A stretch of 41,060 nucleotides of DNA from positions 1 to 41,060 of the forward strand of contig SCRF01000063.1 of the NCBI GenBank assembly GCA_004322005.1, read 5' to 3'. This document shows, piece after piece, positions 1-8,380 of the stretch. Both the position numbers and the translations under genes were made by a program. This DNA comes from Rhodanobacter sp. (GTDB lineage Bacteria; Pseudomonadota; Gammaproteobacteria; Xanthomonadales; Rhodanobacteraceae). The notes under the pieces were generated by a model. The model was not told the DNA's origin. It ran no database searches and saw only the letters and a program-made list of their open reading frames with translations. Position 1 is the stretch's first letter; each line of letters opens with the position of its first letter.

Positions 1-1059
1 GAGCAGCCGCGCGCGATCGCCGACACGCTGGAGGCACGCCTCGGCGCGCACGGCGTGCTGCCGAACATCTTCGGCATCGACAGCGACGCGCTGCTGCGCG
101 ACGTCCGCGGCCTGCACATCGTCGCCTGCGGCACCAGCTACCACGCCGGCCTGGTCGCCAAGTACTGGATCGAGGAGTACGCGCGACTGCCGGTCGCGGT
201 GGAAGTGGCCAGCGAGTACCGCTACCGCGAGACGGTGGTGCCCGAGGGCACGCTGTTCGTGGCGATCTCGCAATCCGGCGAAACCGCCGACACCCTGGCG
301 GCGATGCGCGAATCGCGCCGCCGCGGCTACCTCGGCACGCTGGCGATCTGCAACGTGCCCGAATCCTCGGTGGTGCGCGAGGCCGACCTGAAGCTGATGA
401 CCCGCGCCGGCCCCGAGATCGGCGTGGCTTCGACCAAGGCCTTCACCACCCAGCTGGCCGGGCTCGCCCTGCTGACGCTGGAGCTGGCCCGCCGCCACGG
501 CCTCGACGACGACCGTTACGCGGCGCTGTGCGCCGAGCTGCAGCGCCTGCCGCGCGCGATCGGGGAGGCGCTGCAGATGGAACCGGCGATCATCGAGCTG
601 GCGGCCGACTTCATCCAGCGCCAGCATGCGCTGTTCCTCGGCCGCGGCGTGCAGTATCCGGTGGCGCTGGAGGGTGCGCTGAAGCTCAAGGAAATCTCCT
701 ACATCCACGCCGAAGCGTATGCGGCCGGCGAACTCAAGCACGGCCCGCTGGCGCTGGTCGACGAGAACATGCCGGTGGTGGCGGTGGCGCCGAACGGCCC
801 GCTGCTGGACAAGCTGAAGTCGAACCTGCAGGAAGTGCGCGCCCGCGGCGGGCGCCTGATCGTGTTCGCCGACGGTGCTGCCGGCATGGACGACATGGCC
901 GGCAGCGGCACCATGCTGCGGGTGGAATCCGGCGGCAGCTTCATCGCCCCGGCCGTGTTCACCGTGCCGCTGCAGCTGCTGGCCTACCACGTCGCCGTGC
1001 TGCGCGGCACCGACGTCGACCAGCCGCGCAACCTGGCCAAGTCGGTCACCGTGGAATGA
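1..1059 (+). CDS. glmS: Glutamine-fructose-6-phosphate aminotransferase, C-terminal part (5' truncated by window edge)
   Basis: Makes glucosamine-6-phosphate from fructose-6-phosphate and glutamine in the cytoplasm, the first step to UDP-GlcNAc for peptidoglycan and LPS. The frame is open from base 1 with no start, so the glutaminase domain lies outside the window. What remains is the two-SIS-domain isomerase half: the linker EQPRAIADTL, the first SIS motif ACGTSYHAG, SQSGETADT, the KEISYIHAEAYAAGELKHG active-site segment, and the family's invariant C-terminus DQPRNLAKSVTVE. The end of the family protein is reached at the stop, so only the 5' side is missing. It is not part of the LPS operons but serves the same envelope pathways. 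Identification is secure. Confidence 0.97.
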   Translation, partial: EQPRAIADTLEARLGAHGVLPNIFGIDSDALLRDVRGLHIVACGTSYHAGLVAKYWIEEYARLPVAVEVASEYRYRETVVPEGTLFVAISQSGETADTLAAMRESRRRGYLGTLAICNVPESSVVREADLKLMTRAGPEIGVASTKAFTTQLAGLALLTLELARRHGLDDDRYAALCAELQRLPRAIGEALQMEPAIIELAADFIQRQHALFLGRGVQYPVALEGALKLKEISYIHAEAYAAGELKHGPLALVDENMPVVAVAPNGPLLDKLKSNLQEVRARGGRLIVFADGAAGMDDMAGSGTMLRVESGGSFIAPAVFTVPLQLLAYHVAVLRGTDVDQPRNLAKSVTVE

Positions 1060-1105
1060 GGCGGTGAATGGCCATGCGGCCCGCGCAGGCCTTTGCACGC
1101 GGTAG

Positions 1106-1146
1106 TTGATCGAGGTCAAGCTCCCTGCGCGCGGCGCCGCTAGATT
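1106..1146 (+). promoter_or_regulatory. FNR/ANR-type box with downstream -10 in front of the usp gene
   Basis: Bases 1106-1119 read TTGAT-N4-GTCAA, one base from the FNR/ANR consensus TTGAT-N4-ATCAA. A TAGATT hexamer at 1141-1146 would be the -10. A start point about 41 bases from the box centre falls near 1153, just before the ribosome site GAAGGAGG (1156-1163). This is class II activator geometry. Universal stress genes are known ANR/FNR targets in related bacteria. Activation under low oxygen is inferred. Confidence 0.6.
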
Positions 1147-1171
1147 GGCCTGCGTGAAGGAGGGCCGCGGC

Positions 1172-1996
1172 ATGCAGGACATCCTGGCTTATGCCAGCAG
1201 TTTCGCCACGTGGTCGCGGGGTCCGGCGTACGCGGCGCGCCTGGCCGGTGCGCTGGATGCCTCGTTGACCGGCCTCTACGTCAGTCCGTCGCCGCTGGCG
1301 CTGGCGCCGACCTACGAGACGCCGGAGCTGATGACCTACGTGCTGGAGGGCATCCACGAACTGGTGGAGAGCGCTTCCGCCGCCGCACCCGCGTTCGTCC
1401 GCTGGGCCGGCGAACACGGGGCGAAAAAGGCAGCCTGGCAGGTCGCCGAAGGCGATCTGCCGAGCGTGCTTGGGCACATCGGCAACTGGCACGATCTGCT
1501 GGTGCTGGAACGCACGCCGGTGCCGGAGGAGAGCGCCGCCGAACTGGGCCGCATTGCGCTTTCCGTGGAGATTCCGTGTTTGATCGTGCCGCCGGAGGGG
1601 ACGCCGTCGCCCACGCCGGAATGCATTGCCGTGGCGTGGAACGGCTCGCCCGAGGCGATCCGGGCGATCCATGCGGCGCGACCGCTGCTGGCGCGCGCCG
1701 GCCGCGTGGTCGTGCTGAGTGGAACACCACGAAAGGCCCTCACCGAGATCGACTGGAAGCCGCAGTTCGACCTGGACGTCTATCTCCGGCGGCACGGCGT
1801 CCATGCCGAGGAACGCCGGCTGCTCGCCAGCGACGAAGAGGCCGGCCAGGCTCTGCTCGCGGCGGCGGCGGAGGTTGACGCCGGCCTGCTGGTGATGGGT
1901 GCCTATGGCCGCACCCGTTTCAGCGAATGGTTCTTCGGCGGCGCCACCCGCCATGTCCTGAGTCATGCCGACATTCCGGTGGTGATGCGGCATTGA
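1172..1996 (+). CDS. Universal stress protein, tandem UspA domains
   Basis: A 274-residue cytoplasmic protein with two UspA-like Rossmann domains. The second half ends in the nucleotide-binding pattern VMGAYGRTRFSEWFFGG followed by HADIPVVMRH, a clear G-x2-G-x9-G signature. The first half ends in the parallel strand IPCLIVPPE and has lost the glycine motif. The ATG at 1172 is chosen over an upstream TTG at 1106 because GAAGGAGG sits 8 bases before it and because the TTG lies inside the regulator box. It is followed after 42 bases by the host-attachment-family gene on the same strand. Proteins of this type help survival of hypoxia and energy stress in relatives; the exact role here is unknown. 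Confidence 0.88.
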   Translation: MQDILAYASSFATWSRGPAYAARLAGALDASLTGLYVSPSPLALAPTYETPELMTYVLEGIHELVESASAAAPAFVRWAGEHGAKKAAWQVAEGDLPSVLGHIGNWHDLLVLERTPVPEESAAELGRIALSVEIPCLIVPPEGTPSPTPECIAVAWNGSPEAIRAIHAARPLLARAGRVVVLSGTPRKALTEIDWKPQFDLDVYLRRHGVHAEERRLLASDEEAGQALLAAAAEVDAGLLVMGAYGRTRFSEWFFGGATRHVLSHADIPVVMRH

Positions 1997-2038
1997 TGTC
2001 CGTGTAGCCGCCTTGCACACATCCGCAGGAGGTTCGAT

Positions 2039-2482
2039 ATGCCGAACACGATGGTCGTCGTCACCGACAGCGTGAGGGCGCGATGCTTCGAGGCGGCTGC
2101 GAAGCCCGCGGCGTGGACCGAGGTCGCCTGTCTGGTCAACCCCGATGGCCGCGCGCTCGGCCGCGACGCGCCGACCGATCGCCTGCCGCGCACCAACGAG
2201 AGTGCGGGGCCGTCGCGCCATGCCATCGAACCGCACACGAGCCTGCCCGGGAAAAGCCTCGATGCGTTTGCGCGTACCATCGGCGAGACGCTGGAACACG
2301 ACCACCGCACCGGGCGCTTCGAGCGCCTGGTGCTGGTCGCGGCGCCGCATCTGCTCGGCGTGTTGCACACGCACTTCAGCAAGTCCCTGCGTGCCAGCAT
2401 CGTCGGTGAACTCAAGCTCGACATCGCCGGGCTGACGGCCGACGAGATCCATGCGCGACTGCCGCGGGAATGGCTCAGGTAG
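2039..2482 (+). CDS. Host attachment family protein (PF10116-like)
   Basis: A 147-residue soluble protein. The family outline is visible: the N-terminal strand TMVVVTDSVRARCFE, the segment LVNPDGRALGRDAPTDR, a helical middle ending in the strand ERLVLVAAPHLLGVL, and the tail SKSLRASIVGELKLDIAGLTADEI. This matches small proteins annotated as required for attachment to host cells, related to bacterial eRF1-like (baeRF) folds. The family name comes from one plant-pathogen phenotype, and a biochemical role is not established. AGGAGG at 2027-2032 supports the start. It probably shares the usp transcript and is convergent with the ATPase gene, 54 bases away. No signal peptide is visible. Confidence 0.75.
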   Translation: MPNTMVVVTDSVRARCFEAAAKPAAWTEVACLVNPDGRALGRDAPTDRLPRTNESAGPSRHAIEPHTSLPGKSLDAFARTIGETLEHDHRTGRFERLVLVAAPHLLGVLHTHFSKSLRASIVGELKLDIAGLTADEIHARLPREWLR

Positions 2483-2536
2483 GCGGGGCCCGCCGCCTGG
2501 AGCCGTCCGTCCCAGGCACGGCTGCTGCCTGCCGGT

Positions 2537-5083
2537 TCATGCCTGCAGGCTCCGCTCGCCGACATCCATGAATCGCCGCTTGGCCAGTTCGACCAGCAGC
2601 AGGTAGGTGGCCGTCGCCGCCAGCAGAAACCCGAAGAAGGCGGCCGGCAGCGGCGTCATGCCCAGCCGGGGCGCGAGCGGCGTCCACGGCAGCACTATGC
2701 CGATGGCGAGCGCCGCCAGCACGCCGATCGCCAGCGGCAAACTTGGGCGGCTGCGCAGCGGATTGCCGGCGGTGCGGATGACGAACAGCACCAGGGTCTG
2801 GGTGGCGAGCGATTCGATGAACCAGCCCGTGTGGAACGCTGCCTCCGACGCGTGCAGCCAGTGCAGCAACACGTAGAACGTGGCGAAGTCGTACAGCGAA
2901 CTGATCGGCCCCACGCCGAGCATGAAGCGCCGGATCACGGCCACGCTCCATCGCCGCGGCCGCCGCAGCTGCGCCTCGTCCACGTGGTCGGTCGGGATGG
3001 CGGTCTGCGCCAGGTCGTAGAGGAAGTTGTTGAGCAGGATCTGGGTCGGCAACATGGGCAGGAACGGCAGGAATAGCGTGCCGGCGGCCATGCTGAACAT
3101 GTTGCCGAAGTTGGAACTGGTACCCATCAGCAGGTATTTCATCACGTTGGCGAACGCCCGGCGCCCCTCGATGACGCCGGCATGCAAGATCCCCAGGTCG
3201 CGCTCGCGCAGCACGATGTCGGCCGCGTCGCGGGCCACGTCCACCGCATCGGCCACCGAGATGCCCACGTCGGCGGCGTGCAGCGACGGTGCGTCGTTGA
3301 TGCCGTCGCCGAGGAAACCGACCACGCAGTTGCGCGCCTTGAGCGCCAGCACGATGCGGTGCTTCTGCGCGGGCGACACCCGCGCGAACACGCTGCTGCG
3401 CTCGGCCAGGACACCGAGCGCGGCCTCGCCGAGCGCGTCGATTTCCGTCCCGCTGACGAGTTGGCCGACGTCGATGCCGACCTGCGCGCATACGTGCCGC
3501 GCCACCTTCTCGTTGTCGCCGGTGAGGATCTTCACCGCGATGCCGTCCTGCGCCAGTGCGCGCAGGGACTCGGCCACGCCGGGGATCAGCGGGTCGGCGA
3601 ACGTGACGAAGCCGGCCAGCACCAGCGCGGCCTCGTCGGCCACCGTGTAGCGATCCTGTGCCGGCACGTTGCGCCAGGCCACCGCCAGCACGCGCAAGCC
3701 CTGTTCGCCGAACGCCTCGTAGCTTTGCGTGCAGCGGGCCGTGGCGGCGGCGTCGAGCGGCCGCACCGCGCCGCCCACCTCATACTGCGTGCATGCGGCG
3801 AGCACGGATTCCGGCGCGCCCTTGACGACCAGCAGCCGCTCGCCGCCGTGCTCGAGCACGACGCACAGCCGGCGCCGCTCGAAGTCGAACGGGATCTCGT
3901 CGAGCTTGCGGTACTCGTCTGTGGCCGGCGTGGCGTGGCGCAGGATGGCCGCGTCGAGCGGGCTGCGGATGCCGGTCTCGAACGTGGCGTTGAGCTGGGC
4001 CAGCAACTGCGTGCGTGTGGACGCTTCGCCGAACGGATCGACCGTCGCGGCGACCGCGGTCTCGCTGCTGGTCAGGGTGCCGGTCTTGTCGCTCAGCAGC
4101 ACCGTCATGCTGCCGAAGTCCTCGATGGCGGCAAGGTGCTTGACGATGACCCGCCGACGCGCCATGCGCACCGCGCCGCGGGCCAGCGTGACGGCGGTGA
4201 TCATCGGCATGAACTCGGGCGTGAGCCCCACGGCCAGCGCCAGCGCGAACAGCAGGGTCTGCAGGGGCGGGCGGTGCAGCACGGCGCCGACGAGCAGCAC
4301 GCCGAGCAGCAGGAACACCACGGTGTGCATGATCAGCCGGGAAAAATCCCCCAGGCCGCGCTCGAACTCGGTTTGCGGCGGACGCTCGGACAGCGTTTCG
4401 GCGACGTCGCCGAAGGCCGTGCGGCGCCCGGTCGCATAGACCAGTGCCGTCGCCGTGCCGGCTACCACCGAGGTGCCGAGGAAAACCAGCTGTCTTGCGT
4501 CCGCGCCGCCGGCCGCGTCGTCCGCCGGCTGCTTCTCCACCGGTGCCGATTCGCCGGTCAGCGCGGCCTGCTGCACGTGCAGGTCGCGCGCGTCGATCAG
4601 GCGCGCATCGGCCGGCACCCGGTTGCCGGCGGACAGCCGGATCACGTCGCCGGCCACCAGCTCGCGGCGCGGCAGTTCCTGCCAGCGGTCGTCGCGGCGA
4701 ACCGTCGCCATCGGCGCGATTTCCTCGCGCAGGCGGTTGGCCGCCTGCTGCGAGCGATAGCTGAGCGTGAAGTTGAGCGTCACGCTCAGCAGCACGATGG
4801 CGACGATGATGGCGGCGCCGGCCCAGTCGCCGAGGAACCCGGAGACGCCTGCCGCCAGCAGCAGGATGACCACCAGCGGGTTGGCGAACAGGCCGGGCAG
4901 CACGGCGATCGCGCCGCGGCGGCCGGCGGCGCGGGCCTCGTTCGGGCCATCGCGCAGCAGCCGGCGCGCGGCCTCCGGCCCGGACAGGCCGTCCGCACGG
5001 CTTTCCATGGCGCGGAACAGCCCGGCCAGCGAGGTGTCCACCGGGTTCCGCGCCGGAGAGGAAGGTGCGCCGATGTCGTTCAT
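2537..5083 (-). CDS. mgtA: MgtA-type magnesium-importing P-type ATPase (P3B)
   Basis: An 848-residue inner-membrane pump, close to the roughly 900 residues of E. coli MgtA. In order: cation ATPase N-domain; first membrane pair near residues 60-105; actuator loop TGES at 176-179; LTPEFMPMI in the fourth helix (288-296); phosphorylation motif DKTGTLT from 332; KGAPE nucleotide-binding site near 421; hinge GDGINDAP at 592-599; and a C-terminal six-helix region with SSNFGN and ILLNNFLYDLAQTAIP, which are P3B signatures. Mg2+ import is inferred from the subfamily. No clear Shine-Dalgarno precedes the ATG; the leader would be very short if the FNR-like box at 5122-5135 drives it. Clustering with a usp gene suggests a stress role, not simple magnesium housekeeping. 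Confidence 0.88.
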   Translation of the reverse strand: MNDIGAPSSPARNPVDTSLAGLFRAMESRADGLSGPEAARRLLRDGPNEARAAGRRGAIAVLPGLFANPLVVILLLAAGVSGFLGDWAGAAIIVAIVLLSVTLNFTLSYRSQQAANRLREEIAPMATVRRDDRWQELPRRELVAGDVIRLSAGNRVPADARLIDARDLHVQQAALTGESAPVEKQPADDAAGGADARQLVFLGTSVVAGTATALVYATGRRTAFGDVAETLSERPPQTEFERGLGDFSRLIMHTVVFLLLGVLLVGAVLHRPPLQTLLFALALAVGLTPEFMPMITAVTLARGAVRMARRRVIVKHLAAIEDFGSMTVLLSDKTGTLTSSETAVAATVDPFGEASTRTQLLAQLNATFETGIRSPLDAAILRHATPATDEYRKLDEIPFDFERRRLCVVLEHGGERLLVVKGAPESVLAACTQYEVGGAVRPLDAAATARCTQSYEAFGEQGLRVLAVAWRNVPAQDRYTVADEAALVLAGFVTFADPLIPGVAESLRALAQDGIAVKILTGDNEKVARHVCAQVGIDVGQLVSGTEIDALGEAALGVLAERSSVFARVSPAQKHRIVLALKARNCVVGFLGDGINDAPSLHAADVGISVADAVDVARDAADIVLRERDLGILHAGVIEGRRAFANVMKYLLMGTSSNFGNMFSMAAGTLFLPFLPMLPTQILLNNFLYDLAQTAIPTDHVDEAQLRRPRRWSVAVIRRFMLGVGPISSLYDFATFYVLLHWLHASEAAFHTGWFIESLATQTLVLFVIRTAGNPLRSRPSLPLAIGVLAALAIGIVLPWTPLAPRLGMTPLPAAFFGFLLAATATYLLLVELAKRRFMDVGERSLQA

Positions 5084-5121
5084 GGTGCTGGCGACATTGC
5101 AGGTTGTGCGGTGGCGCCGCG

Positions 5122-5135
5122 TTGACGTCGGTCAA
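5122..5135 (-). promoter_or_regulatory. FNR/CRP-type palindrome upstream of the P-type ATPase gene
   Basis: The sequence is TTGAC-N4-GTCAA, a perfect dyad with FNR/CRP-family half-sites, centred about 45 bases before the ATPase start codon. It is the second such box in 4 kb. The matching -10 (around CAATGT, 5094-5099 on the minus strand) is weak, and the predicted start point would nearly coincide with the ATG. Which regulator binds is not known. Confidence 0.45.
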
Positions 5136-5211
5136 CTGGTCCGGGCGTTCCCGGGGCGGACTGGAACGCCCCGCCTGCGCCAGGCGGTCATTGCGCAGCG
5201 TGCGCCGTCGC

Positions 5212-6624
5212 TCAGGCGCGCCCGTAGACGTCGTCGTAACGCACGATGTCGTCTTCGCCGAGATAGCTGCCGGATTGCACCTCGATCAGTTCCAGCGCGA
5301 CCTTGCCCGGGTTGCGCAGGCGGTGCCTGCTGCCCAGCGGGATGTAGGTGCTCTGGTTCTCGCCGAGCAGGAACACCTTGTCGTCGCAGGTGACCTCGGC
5401 GGTGCCGGAGACCACCACCCAGTGCTCGGCGCGGTGGTGGTGTTTCTGCAGGCTCAGGCTGGCGCCGGGCTTGACCACGATGCGCTTGACCTGGAAGCGC
5501 GGGCCTTCCTCCAGCGAGTCATAGCTGCCCCACGGCCGGTACACCACGCGGTGCAGCGAGTGCTCGCTGCGGCCGGCGGCCTTCAGCTGCTCGACGATCT
5601 TCTTCACGTCCTGCGCGGCGTTGCGGTGCGCCACCAGGGTGGCGTCCGGCGTGGTCACCACGATCAGGTCGTCGACGCCGACGGTGGCGAGCAGGTGGCG
5701 CTCGTGCGAACGCAGCAGCGAATTGCGTGTGTCCACCGCCAGCGTGTCGCCTTCGCGCAGGTTGCCGTCGGCGTCCTTGTCGCCGGTGAGCCACAGCGCC
5801 GACCACGAGCCGATGTCGCTCCACGCGCAGCTGACCGGGATCACCGCGGCACGCCGGGTCTTTTCCATCACCGCGTAGTCGATCGACTTGTCCGGCACCT
5901 GCGCGAAGGCGTCATGGTCGATGCGCACGAAGTCGAGGTCGGCAGTGGCTTTGGCGTGCGCCTCGCGCACCGCGGCCAGCATCGCCGGCGCGTGCGCGGC
6001 CAGTTCCTCCAGGTAGCGCGCGGCCTTGAACAGGAACATGCCGGAGTTCCAGTCGTAGCCGCCGTCGGCGAGGTAGGACTCGGCGGTGGCCAGGTCGGGC
6101 TTCTCGACGAATTGCCCGACACTGAAACCGTGGTCGTCGATCGCGGCGGCGCGACGGATGTAGCCGAAGCCAGTCTCCGGGCGATCCGGGCGGATGCCGA
6201 ACGTCACCAGCCAGCCCTGCGCGGCCAGCGGCAACGCCTGTTTCACCGCCTCGACGAAGGCGGCGGTGTCGCCGATCAGGTGGTCGGCCGGCAGCACCAG
6301 CAAGGTGGCGTCGGCATCGCGCTGCAGGGCGCTGAGCGCGCCCAGCGCGATCGCCGGCGCGGTATTGCGTGCCAGCGGCTCCAGCACGATGGTGGCGTCA
6401 TCGATGCCCGCTTCCAGCAACTGGTCGGCGGCGAGGAAGCGATGGTCCTCGCTGGCCACCACGATCGGCGCGGCGACGTCGGGCAGCTGCCGGGTTCGCG
6501 CGATGGTCTGCTGGAACAGCGTGCCCTTGCCGGCCAATGCCAGAAACTGCTTGGGCAGGTTCTTGCGCGACACCGGCCACAACCGGGTGCCGCTGCCACC
6601 GCTGAGGATCAAGGGGATGAGCAT
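5212..6624 (-). CDS. manC: Mannose-1-phosphate guanylyltransferase / mannose-6-phosphate isomerase (type II)
   Basis: A bifunctional 470-residue cytoplasmic enzyme, called XanB in Xanthomonas and AlgA in Pseudomonas. It isomerises fructose-6-phosphate to mannose-6-phosphate and makes GDP-mannose from mannose-1-phosphate and GTP. The N-terminal nucleotidyltransferase domain has GGSGTRLWP at 9-17 and FVEKP at 172-176. The C-terminal cupin (about 355-470) has PWGSYDSLEEG, the metal-site histidines KHHHRAEHW near 394 and SRHRLRNPG. It lies downstream of rmlD, separated by 132 bases that hold an inverted repeat. No phosphomannomutase or GDP-mannose dehydratase gene is in the window, so the fate of the GDP-mannose cannot be told. 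Confidence 0.95.
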   Translation of the reverse strand: MLIPLILSGGSGTRLWPVSRKNLPKQFLALAGKGTLFQQTIARTRQLPDVAAPIVVASEDHRFLAADQLLEAGIDDATIVLEPLARNTAPAIALGALSALQRDADATLLVLPADHLIGDTAAFVEAVKQALPLAAQGWLVTFGIRPDRPETGFGYIRRAAAIDDHGFSVGQFVEKPDLATAESYLADGGYDWNSGMFLFKAARYLEELAAHAPAMLAAVREAHAKATADLDFVRIDHDAFAQVPDKSIDYAVMEKTRRAAVIPVSCAWSDIGSWSALWLTGDKDADGNLREGDTLAVDTRNSLLRSHERHLLATVGVDDLIVVTTPDATLVAHRNAAQDVKKIVEQLKAAGRSEHSLHRVVYRPWGSYDSLEEGPRFQVKRIVVKPGASLSLQKHHHRAEHWVVVSGTAEVTCDDKVFLLGENQSTYIPLGSRHRLRNPGKVALELIEVQSGSYLGEDDIVRYDDVYGRA

Positions 6625-6673
6625 GGTGGATCTTCCTGATGGAGCGCGCTTGCCTGCGGCTCACGGCTAGCCC

Positions 6674-6748
6674 GTAGAGCCGCACCCTGTGTGCGAATAC
6701 TCTTTGTCACGTGACGGAAAAGCATTCGCGCACAGGGTGCGCTCCTAC
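6674..6748. repeat. REP-like inverted repeat between rmlD and manC
   Basis: The left arm 6674-6699 (GTAGAGCCGCACCCTGTGTG...) pairs with the right arm 6722-6748 (...CACAGGGTGCGCTCCTAC). The loop contains the palindrome TCACGTGA (6707-6714). This GTAGGAGCGCACC-type element recurs between genes in Xanthomonadales genomes. In the mRNA it would fold into a long hairpin after rmlD and could attenuate manC expression or protect the upstream message. Confidence 0.8.
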
Positions 6749-6756
6749 AAGCGGTG

Positions 6757-7692
6757 TCAGGCGCGCTGGCGCGAAAGCGCATCCAGCACGTCATGCAAGC
6801 CGCTTTGCCAATCGGGCAAAGCATAGCCGAAGCGCCGCTGGAAACCGGTGTTGTCCAGCAACGACCAGGCCGGGCGTTCGGCTGGCGTGGGGTAGTCGGC
6901 GGTGGTGATCGCCGCCACCCGCGGCGCACGCGCGATCAGCCCGCGCCCGACGGCGCCGGCGAAGATCGCCTCGGCGAAGCCGTGCCAGCTGGTGTGACCA
7001 CTGGCGACCAGATGATGCGTGCCGATGAGCGTTCGGCGCTGCGTGGCCTCGGCAGCTTGCCAGGCATCCAGCGCGGCGAGCGTGCCGGCAACGATCAGCG
7101 CCGTGCTGGTGGGCGCACCGTGCTGGTCGGCCACCACGCGCAGTTCGTCGCGTTCGGCGCCCAGGCGCAGCATGGTGCGCAGGAAGTTGTGGCCATGCGC
7201 GGCGTAGACCCAGGCGGTGCGGAACGTCAGATGGTCGGCACCGCTGTCGCGCAGCGCCTGCTCGCCGGCCAGCTTGCTGCGGCCGTAGGCGCCGAGCGGG
7301 CCGGTCGGTGCGTCGACGGCGTACGGCTGCGATTGCCTGCCGTCGAACACGTAGTCGGTGGAGTAGTGGATCACCAGTGCGCCGTGCGCCGCCGCCCAGC
7401 GGCCGAGCACGCCGACCGCCTCGCCGTTGACGCGGGTGGCCAGCGCTTCCTCCTGTTCGGCGCGGTCGACGGCGGTGTAGGCGGCGGCGTTGACGATCAC
7501 GTCCGGCCGTACGCGGTCGAGCAAGGCGGGCAGCGATGCGGGAATCGAAAGGTCGGCGATCTCGCCGGGGCCGCCGTGCGTCAGCGCACCATCACGGCTG
7601 GCCGCAACCAGTTCGCCACGCGCAGCCAAACCGCCCTGGTCGAGAAACGTGCGGCCAAGCTGGCCGTTTGCGCCCAGCAGCAAAATTCTCAT
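6757..7692 (-). CDS. rmlD: dTDP-4-dehydrorhamnose reductase
   Basis: Last step of dTDP-L-rhamnose synthesis, reducing dTDP-4-keto-L-rhamnose with NAD(P)H. It has 311 residues. The nucleotide motif GANGQLG is at residues 7-13, followed by NAAAYTAVDRAE, the STDYVFDG segment and the catalytic YGRSK. The ATG at 7692 is preferred to a TTG fifteen bases upstream because GAGG lies 6 bases before it. It is the fourth rml gene, 130 bases after rmlC, with an inverted repeat in the gap. The product feeds rhamnosyltransferases such as the one at 35678-36616 and perhaps the RgpF-like domain of the mosaic protein. Confidence 0.95.
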   Translation of the reverse strand: MRILLLGANGQLGRTFLDQGGLAARGELVAASRDGALTHGGPGEIADLSIPASLPALLDRVRPDVIVNAAAYTAVDRAEQEEALATRVNGEAVGVLGRWAAAHGALVIHYSTDYVFDGRQSQPYAVDAPTGPLGAYGRSKLAGEQALRDSGADHLTFRTAWVYAAHGHNFLRTMLRLGAERDELRVVADQHGAPTSTALIVAGTLAALDAWQAAEATQRRTLIGTHHLVASGHTSWHGFAEAIFAGAVGRGLIARAPRVAAITTADYPTPAERPAWSLLDNTGFQRRFGYALPDWQSGLHDVLDALSRQRA

Positions 7693-7711
7693 GGAAACCT
7701 CGAACAATCAC

Positions 7712-7796
7712 CGTCATTCCCGCGCAAGCGGGAATCCAGTGCCTCGGCATGGGCGTGCATTGAAGTCACTGGATCCCCGCTTCCGCGGGGATGACG
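7712..7796. repeat. Paired 30-bp inverted repeat (CGTCATTCCCGC family)
   Basis: CGTCATTCCCGCGCAAGCGG... at 7712-7741 is mirrored by ...CCGCGGGGATGACG at 7767-7796 with few mismatches, and each arm is itself a small hairpin. Such elements are dispersed through many proteobacterial genomes as transposase-mobilised MITE/REP sequences. This one splits rmlC from rmlD inside an otherwise tight operon and may set differential expression. Confidence 0.85.
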
Positions 7797-7822
7797 AGAA
7801 AAAACGGCTGGTCGGGGCTTGC

Positions 7823-8380
7823 TCATGCGGCGTACGTCGGCAACCGCTCGGGCGGCACGTCGGCCAGCAATGGCGTCTTGCCGTCCTTGTCCGACAGCAG
7901 CGGCGCGCTGATCGGCCAGTCGATGCCCAGCGCGGCGTCGTTCCAGCGGATGCCGGCGTCAGCCTTCGAGTCGTACAACGCGGTGCACTGGTAGCAGAAG
8001 GTGGCGAACTCGGAGACCACGCAGAAGCCATGCGCAAACCCCTCTGGAATCCAGAAGTGGCGATGGTTGTCGGCCGTCAGCATCACGCCGACCGATTGCC
8101 CGAACGTGGGCGAGCCGCGGCGGATATCCACCGCCACGTCGTAGACCTCGCCTTCGAGCACACTGACCAGCTTGCCCTGCGGGTTCGGCCACTGGTAGTG
8201 CAGGCCGCGCAGCACGCCGCGCGCGGAGCGCGAGACGTTGGATTGCACGAAGTGGTGGTCGATGCCGGCCGCGTGGTACTTCGCTTCGTTGTAGCTTTCG
8301 TAAAAGAAGCCGCGGGCGTCGCCGAACACCTGCGGTTCGAGGATCAGGGCGCCGGGCAGCGCGGTTTCGATCACCTTCAC
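7823..8380 (-). CDS. rmlC: dTDP-4-dehydrorhamnose 3,5-epimerase
   Basis: A 185-residue cupin, the usual size, that epimerises C3 and C5 of dTDP-4-keto-6-deoxy-D-glucose. Visible motifs are [20 protein letters not shown], the catalytic histidine segment GVLRGLHYQ and the second acidic/histidine region [10 protein letters not shown]. The start is a GTG at 8380 whose last two bases lie in the rmlA stop (GTGA overlap), implying translational coupling to rmlA. An in-frame extension upstream runs through rmlA in another frame and is not coding. Confidence 0.95.
   Translation of the reverse strand: MKVIETALPGALILEPQVFGDARGFFYESYNEAKYHAAGIDHHFVQSNVSRSARGVLRGLHYQWPNPQGKLVSVLEGEVYDVAVDIRRGSPTFGQSVGVMLTADNHRHFWIPEGFAHGFCVVSEFATFCYQCTALYDSKADAGIRWNDAALGIDWPISAPLLSDKDGKTPLLADVPPERLPTYAA

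Noticed and set aside
3182-5125. 647-codon open frame antisense to the P-type ATPase gene
   Set aside because: It has no recognisable domain, is rich in Arg/Ala/Gly/Gln, and is the expected open frame opposite a very GC-rich gene.
5152-5173. GC-rich hairpin (CGGGGCG / CGCCCCG) downstream of manC as a terminator
   Set aside because: The stem is good but neither strand has a T-tract, so an intrinsic terminator is not supported.
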